In this document: positions 60,053 through 64,000 of the stretch, piece by piece
How positions within the stretch are numbered: the first letter of the stretch is position 1
Layout of the letters: each line of letters begins with the position of its first letter
Source of the DNA: Amblyornis subalaris
Lineage: Eukaryota; Chordata; Aves; Passeriformes; Ptilonorhynchidae
Assembly: GCA_018881555.1 (NCBI GenBank)
Contig: JACAXG010000110.1
Span: 2,053,938-2,117,937 of the forward strand
Reading direction: 5' to 3'
DNA: 64,000 bases
Position numbers and translations under genes: made by a program
The notes under the pieces: model-generated
Told to the model about the DNA's origin: nothing
What the model saw: only the letters and a program-made list of their open reading frames with translations
The model's database searches: none

Positions 60053-63000
60053 GTATAATACTTCTATTTGACAATTAGATGAAAAATGCATTGTGCACAT
60101 TAGTCACTGCAGGAGAAACTTCTCCTGTCCTCCTCTGAGCACCAACACGTTATAATCCCCACGACCAGAGCCATACACATCCATGCATGAATTGTGAGAG
60201 GAATTCTGAGGTTTGAGCACCAATGGGCAAACTGTCACTGGAGATGGTGTATGTTATGCACAAGCCTGCACACACAATAATTGAAAGATCTGTGATAACA
60301 AAAAAAAATTCAACAGCAAACCAGAAGCAGAACAAAATTCCTGAATATTCTTAGTCTGGGATTACGCAAATTTGGAATTTGAATTAATTCACAATCCATC
60401 ATTGAAATCTTACTCTAGGGTAACCCAGAACAAGAATTTGAACTCCTTTTATTTAAAAAAACCCCAAAAACCTAAAAGAAGAAACAGTTGTACATTTTTC
60501 ACCTTTCTTCCTGCAAGTTAAATGTTGGGTATATCTCAGAGCCCTCCAGGCCTGCAGCCTGTTTAACAATCAAGTAAAACAAACTAAAATGCAGCTCTTT
60601 GGAAAGATGCCAACTTCCCCTTCAGCTCTGTAACTACACATTAATACTGCTATGCTGTTGTGAGAGCTATTAATGACACGCTGAATTAAGTTACCTAGTA
60701 CTTCAAAAATTATGTATTTGATGACTTTTTGAAGAGTTTGTGACATCTTTGCTACTCTCAAAAATCCTTGAAAGCCAGTGGGTGAAACAGCTACCTTTCA
60801 TTTCTTGCATGAAATTTGTTTCAGGAATTGTAAAGAACAAACCTATTGCAATTCATTATTATCCCTACTCTCACTTGTGTTCTCTGAAAAATAATAAGAT
60901 AGGCTTCTGCGAAAGCACTGAACAAAGGAGGACAAAGAGCCACTGTATTTGGATCGTGTCCTGGACCCTTATTACTATGAGTTACATCATTGAGAATGTA
61001 ATGGGGATATGAGCCAAAAGGGTTCAACAGGACCAAAAGGAGATGTTATAGAAAGTCCTCTGAGACATATGCACTCTATTTTAATGCAGAGATACAGAAA
61101 GTTTTGAAAATTCCAATAGCATTTACTAGGAAATTATATATGCGATATAAGAAACATTATGGTTAGTTAAACAGTACTTCCTGAAAATTATTTGTTCCAG
61201 TTACATTCTCCAGGGCACTGTAAAACTGAGAATGAGCCCTAACATTCCCTCTGAAGGTCAAATCCGCTCACTAGATCTCAGATAAGGACATATTTATATA
61301 CATTTTTAAGGCATGTAAAAGACATTTCTCCATCTGCTTAGTCAGGCTGAGGACACTAAGGAAGGTATCATAGTGTTATGTTGATCAAGAAAACAGCATG
61401 CCTGCAAATTAGCAGTGTTTGTGATTCTGCCCTGGTGTTCTAGGGTATATTTAAGCTCTGTGTACTATTTTCACATGCAATTTATACATTTGAAGGCTAT
61501 AATTAAATTTAAAAATAATGAAAAACTTATTTGAATTCAAATTAGATAGAAACCATGCCTTAGCCTTGAGCCTTTTCTTCCTGAATTTTTCCGATTGTGG
61601 TTTTTTGTTGTGTTTGTTGCTGTTTTAAAGGAAGAACAAAAAGACAGTGGAAAAATTACATCTGTGTTTTAATAGCAGCCTTTGGATTTCAAAAGGATTT
61701 GGATGGAGCAAAGGTGGTCTCAGACGTGTGGTATCAGGAAAATTAAACATTTTCCTGCTTTGAAGAAGGTCTCCATTGAGAAGAAGGACACTTTAGTTGG
61801 GCAGATGCCTGGGAGGTGGGAGAAAGAGTCTGACTCCTGACTCTGCCCCAGACTCAGCTTGGGTGCATCACTTGAAGTAGAAGCCCAGCACTTAGCTGAA
61901 GTCATCCTGCAGATAGGTATCTCAGGTAAACTAGTTATTTAGGTCTCCTCTATCATTCAGGCGGATAGACAGGCATCTCTGGAGTACAATTCCACCACTT
62001 TTAGGATTGTTGTCCAAGAAAAGAGGAATGAATCATGCTTGAGAGAGACCTGTCTTTCTTCATTGACTGTAGAGAGAGCCTAGATGACTAGTTCTGATTA
62101 GATTCCTGATTTTGGGGTTAGGTGAATGAAGGTCAGCTCCATCCCACCATTAGCTTTTCTGCACCTCCATTAGTATGTTTGTGAAACAGGCCTGGACTCC
62201 TTCCACACAGAAATGTTCAGTAGAAGTGATGGAAAGCATCAGATGGGGCAGTCATGAGGGCCACAGCGGCCTCTGGGAGTGCTCTGGTGGCAAACATCTC
62301 TGGTGTTCAAAAAGGGGAGCAAGGTTTCAAGAAGTGAAAATGTCCCAGATGGGAGGAGCTTGTGAAGTGCAGTGACTGAAGGAAAAGTTTGTAGGTAATG
62401 GATCTCGTGCACATGGAGAACCATGTCTCAGCCTTCGCACACAGCATCTATATTGCTGTCCATCAGGATAGCTGCATTACAAATAGAAAATATACGAAGT
62501 ATCTTAACAAATGGCCTTTTGATGAGAATAAAGACCATATTCTGGAAATGGGAGATGAGAGAAACAACCAAAGGCTCAAAAATGTTCAGTCTGTAGGGGG
62601 AAATTTAGCAAGGAGTCCCACAGCCTGGAGGAGAGGGAAAAGAAATTCCAGTGAGAAATGCTCATCACTAGTAAATATGGAGGAATTGAGATGCTGCTCT
62701 GTGCAAGTGATTAAGCATTGCAATCAACTGCTGCCCTTTGAAGAGCCATCGAGCCTTCTGGATGGCATGCTAAGCTCACAGCTTTCCAATCCCACGAGAA
62801 TGCTCAGGGCTTACACACTTTGAGGGCTGTATTGATAGAAGCAGGTACCTTATAAATGGAGAAGACAGGTTTCTGTGTTAAAAAGGGCTCTGTCTCAAGG
62901 GATGCCTCTGCCACAGTCACCCATGACAGGATATACTTGTCAAGTGACCCATTTCTCCTGTACACTGCCACTGTACTGGAGATCTTGTCACATGAAATTT

Positions 63001-64000
63001 CCCACGCAGGTCATAGAAGATCTTATCTTGCAGGACATCCCTGGTACTGCTGTGAACCTTGTAATGAGTTCGGTCTAAGTGTGGTAGGAGTCAGCTCTCC
63101 CTTCTTGTAATTGGGAGATGGAAATTGCCCATGTAGAAAAGCTGGACAGGGCATAATTTGGAAACAGGTTTCCAAGTCTTTTGGTTCTCAGGCCATATAC
63201 TCATCATGGAGAACAGATTATTGCCTCTCCCCAATGTGAATTCATGTATTCACTCCAAACTATGGATCTTACTTCTGGTATAAAGTGTTCTGAAATTTAA
63301 AAACAAATGTATAAATGTATTTTCATGAATTAGTGCTTCTGCTGCACAGGGTAAGACATGGATATTGAAGGGTGGTTTAATGACTCACCAGTTCTGGCTG
63401 TAGTTTTCACCAGGTTAGCAGGAATCAGGTTTAAACCCTACAGCAGCAGTGCACATCTCACATTAGGTCCCAGCTCATGGTGCAAGACAAGGCCCAGGGT
63501 AGCTGCAGTAGTTGTGTAGCCACAACTGTGATAATTTTTGTCTGTATTGTTTCTAATCCATACAATTTGGCTCCATTTAAAAAGTTTTACAAGGCATTGG
63601 GCACTTTTGTTGCAACAGACTCCATGCCAGCATGCAACTTGTTCACTTTATGTTCTGAACATAACATTGTCCACATGATCTTCACAGTTGGCTGCCACCA
63701 GCAGCTGTTTTTCTTTATTCACCAGCTGGCATACTGAATGCACTCAGCTGTAATTCACTTTTTCATTCCCAGTCGTGAATACTGATACTGCTTTGAAAAG
63801 TGGGTTTACATTTTGAGTGCTAATTTTTACTAGAATTTCCAGGAGGAGGGGAAAGAAATACCATTTATTGCAGGACCTGTCCTATATGAAGCTGCCTTTT
63901 GGCAGAATGGCAGAAACAGTATGTATGACTTCTATAAGGGCTTTGAAGTCATCTGCAAACCTGTCACTCTTGGATGCAATTTGATCAAAATCCTATACTA
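60053..64000. other. Unannotated DNA at the right end
   Basis: I see no recognisable gene or repeat in the last 3.9 kb. The open frame 62398-62823 (plus, 141 codons) has no domain motif, shows no coding-like context and is treated as chance. An AAAAAAACCCCAAAAA tract lies near 60457. Confidence 0.55.

Noticed and set aside
62398..62823. 141-codon plus-strand frame
   Set aside because: No motif, no coding bias visible and no exon signals; kept only as part of unannotated DNA.
1..64000. CRISPR arrays, bacterial operons, tRNA or rRNA genes
   Set aside because: The window is vertebrate nuclear DNA; no spaced direct repeats, no ribosomal sequence and no tRNA A/B-box pair in a cloverleaf context were found by eye.

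Overview
The window reads as avian nuclear DNA, probably from a songbird. Three kinds of sequence support this: chicken-repeat-1 (CR1) LINE fragments with the usual CR1 3' end, an ERVL-type endogenous retrovirus, and two copies of an LTR family with repeated CTGCTCCAG modules of a kind I associate with bird genomes. I recognise no host protein-coding gene. Almost all open frames outside the repeats are short, lack family motifs and are best treated as chance. Most of the 64 kb is intergenic or intronic DNA carrying mobile-element remains.

Layout. 1-2378: the 5' end of a betaretrovirus-like ERV on the minus strand, with its LTR at 2378 down to at least 1954, an assembly gap at 1129-1953, and then an uninterrupted gag frame from 1126 to the window edge. 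2379-9209: no recognised gene. 9210-15458: an ERVL-type provirus on the plus strand, in the order R-U5 of a 5' LTR, tRNA-Lys-like primer binding site, gag, protease, reverse transcriptase, RNase H, integrase, polypurine tract and full 3' LTR, with no env. 18985-19509: CR1 3' end on the plus strand. 24804-25218: LTR fragment on the minus strand. 34319-34435: short CR1 3' end on the minus strand. 37141-37459: pentanucleotide microsatellite of about 320 bp. 38281-40065: 1.8-kb CR1 on the minus strand with a broken ORF2. 59046-60052: near-complete solo LTR on the minus strand, of the same family as the 24.8-kb fragment. The rest is unannotated single-copy-looking DNA.

How the parts work together. 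The ERVL provirus keeps the logic of a complete env-less retroelement: Lys-type primer site, Gag, in-frame protease behind a UAG, polymerase, integrase, polypurine tract and an LTR with TATA box and poly(A) signal. It is dead, with three frameshifts and seven premature stops. Its most unusual feature is a Gag whose first roughly 135 residues are strongly hydrophobic and look like several membrane segments, in place of a conventional matrix start. The ERV at the left edge looks much younger, because its gag frame is open over all visible sequence. The assembly breaks inside it.

Limits: all family calls come from motif recognition by eye. No alignment or database search was run, and element boundaries are good to about 5-20 bp unless stated.
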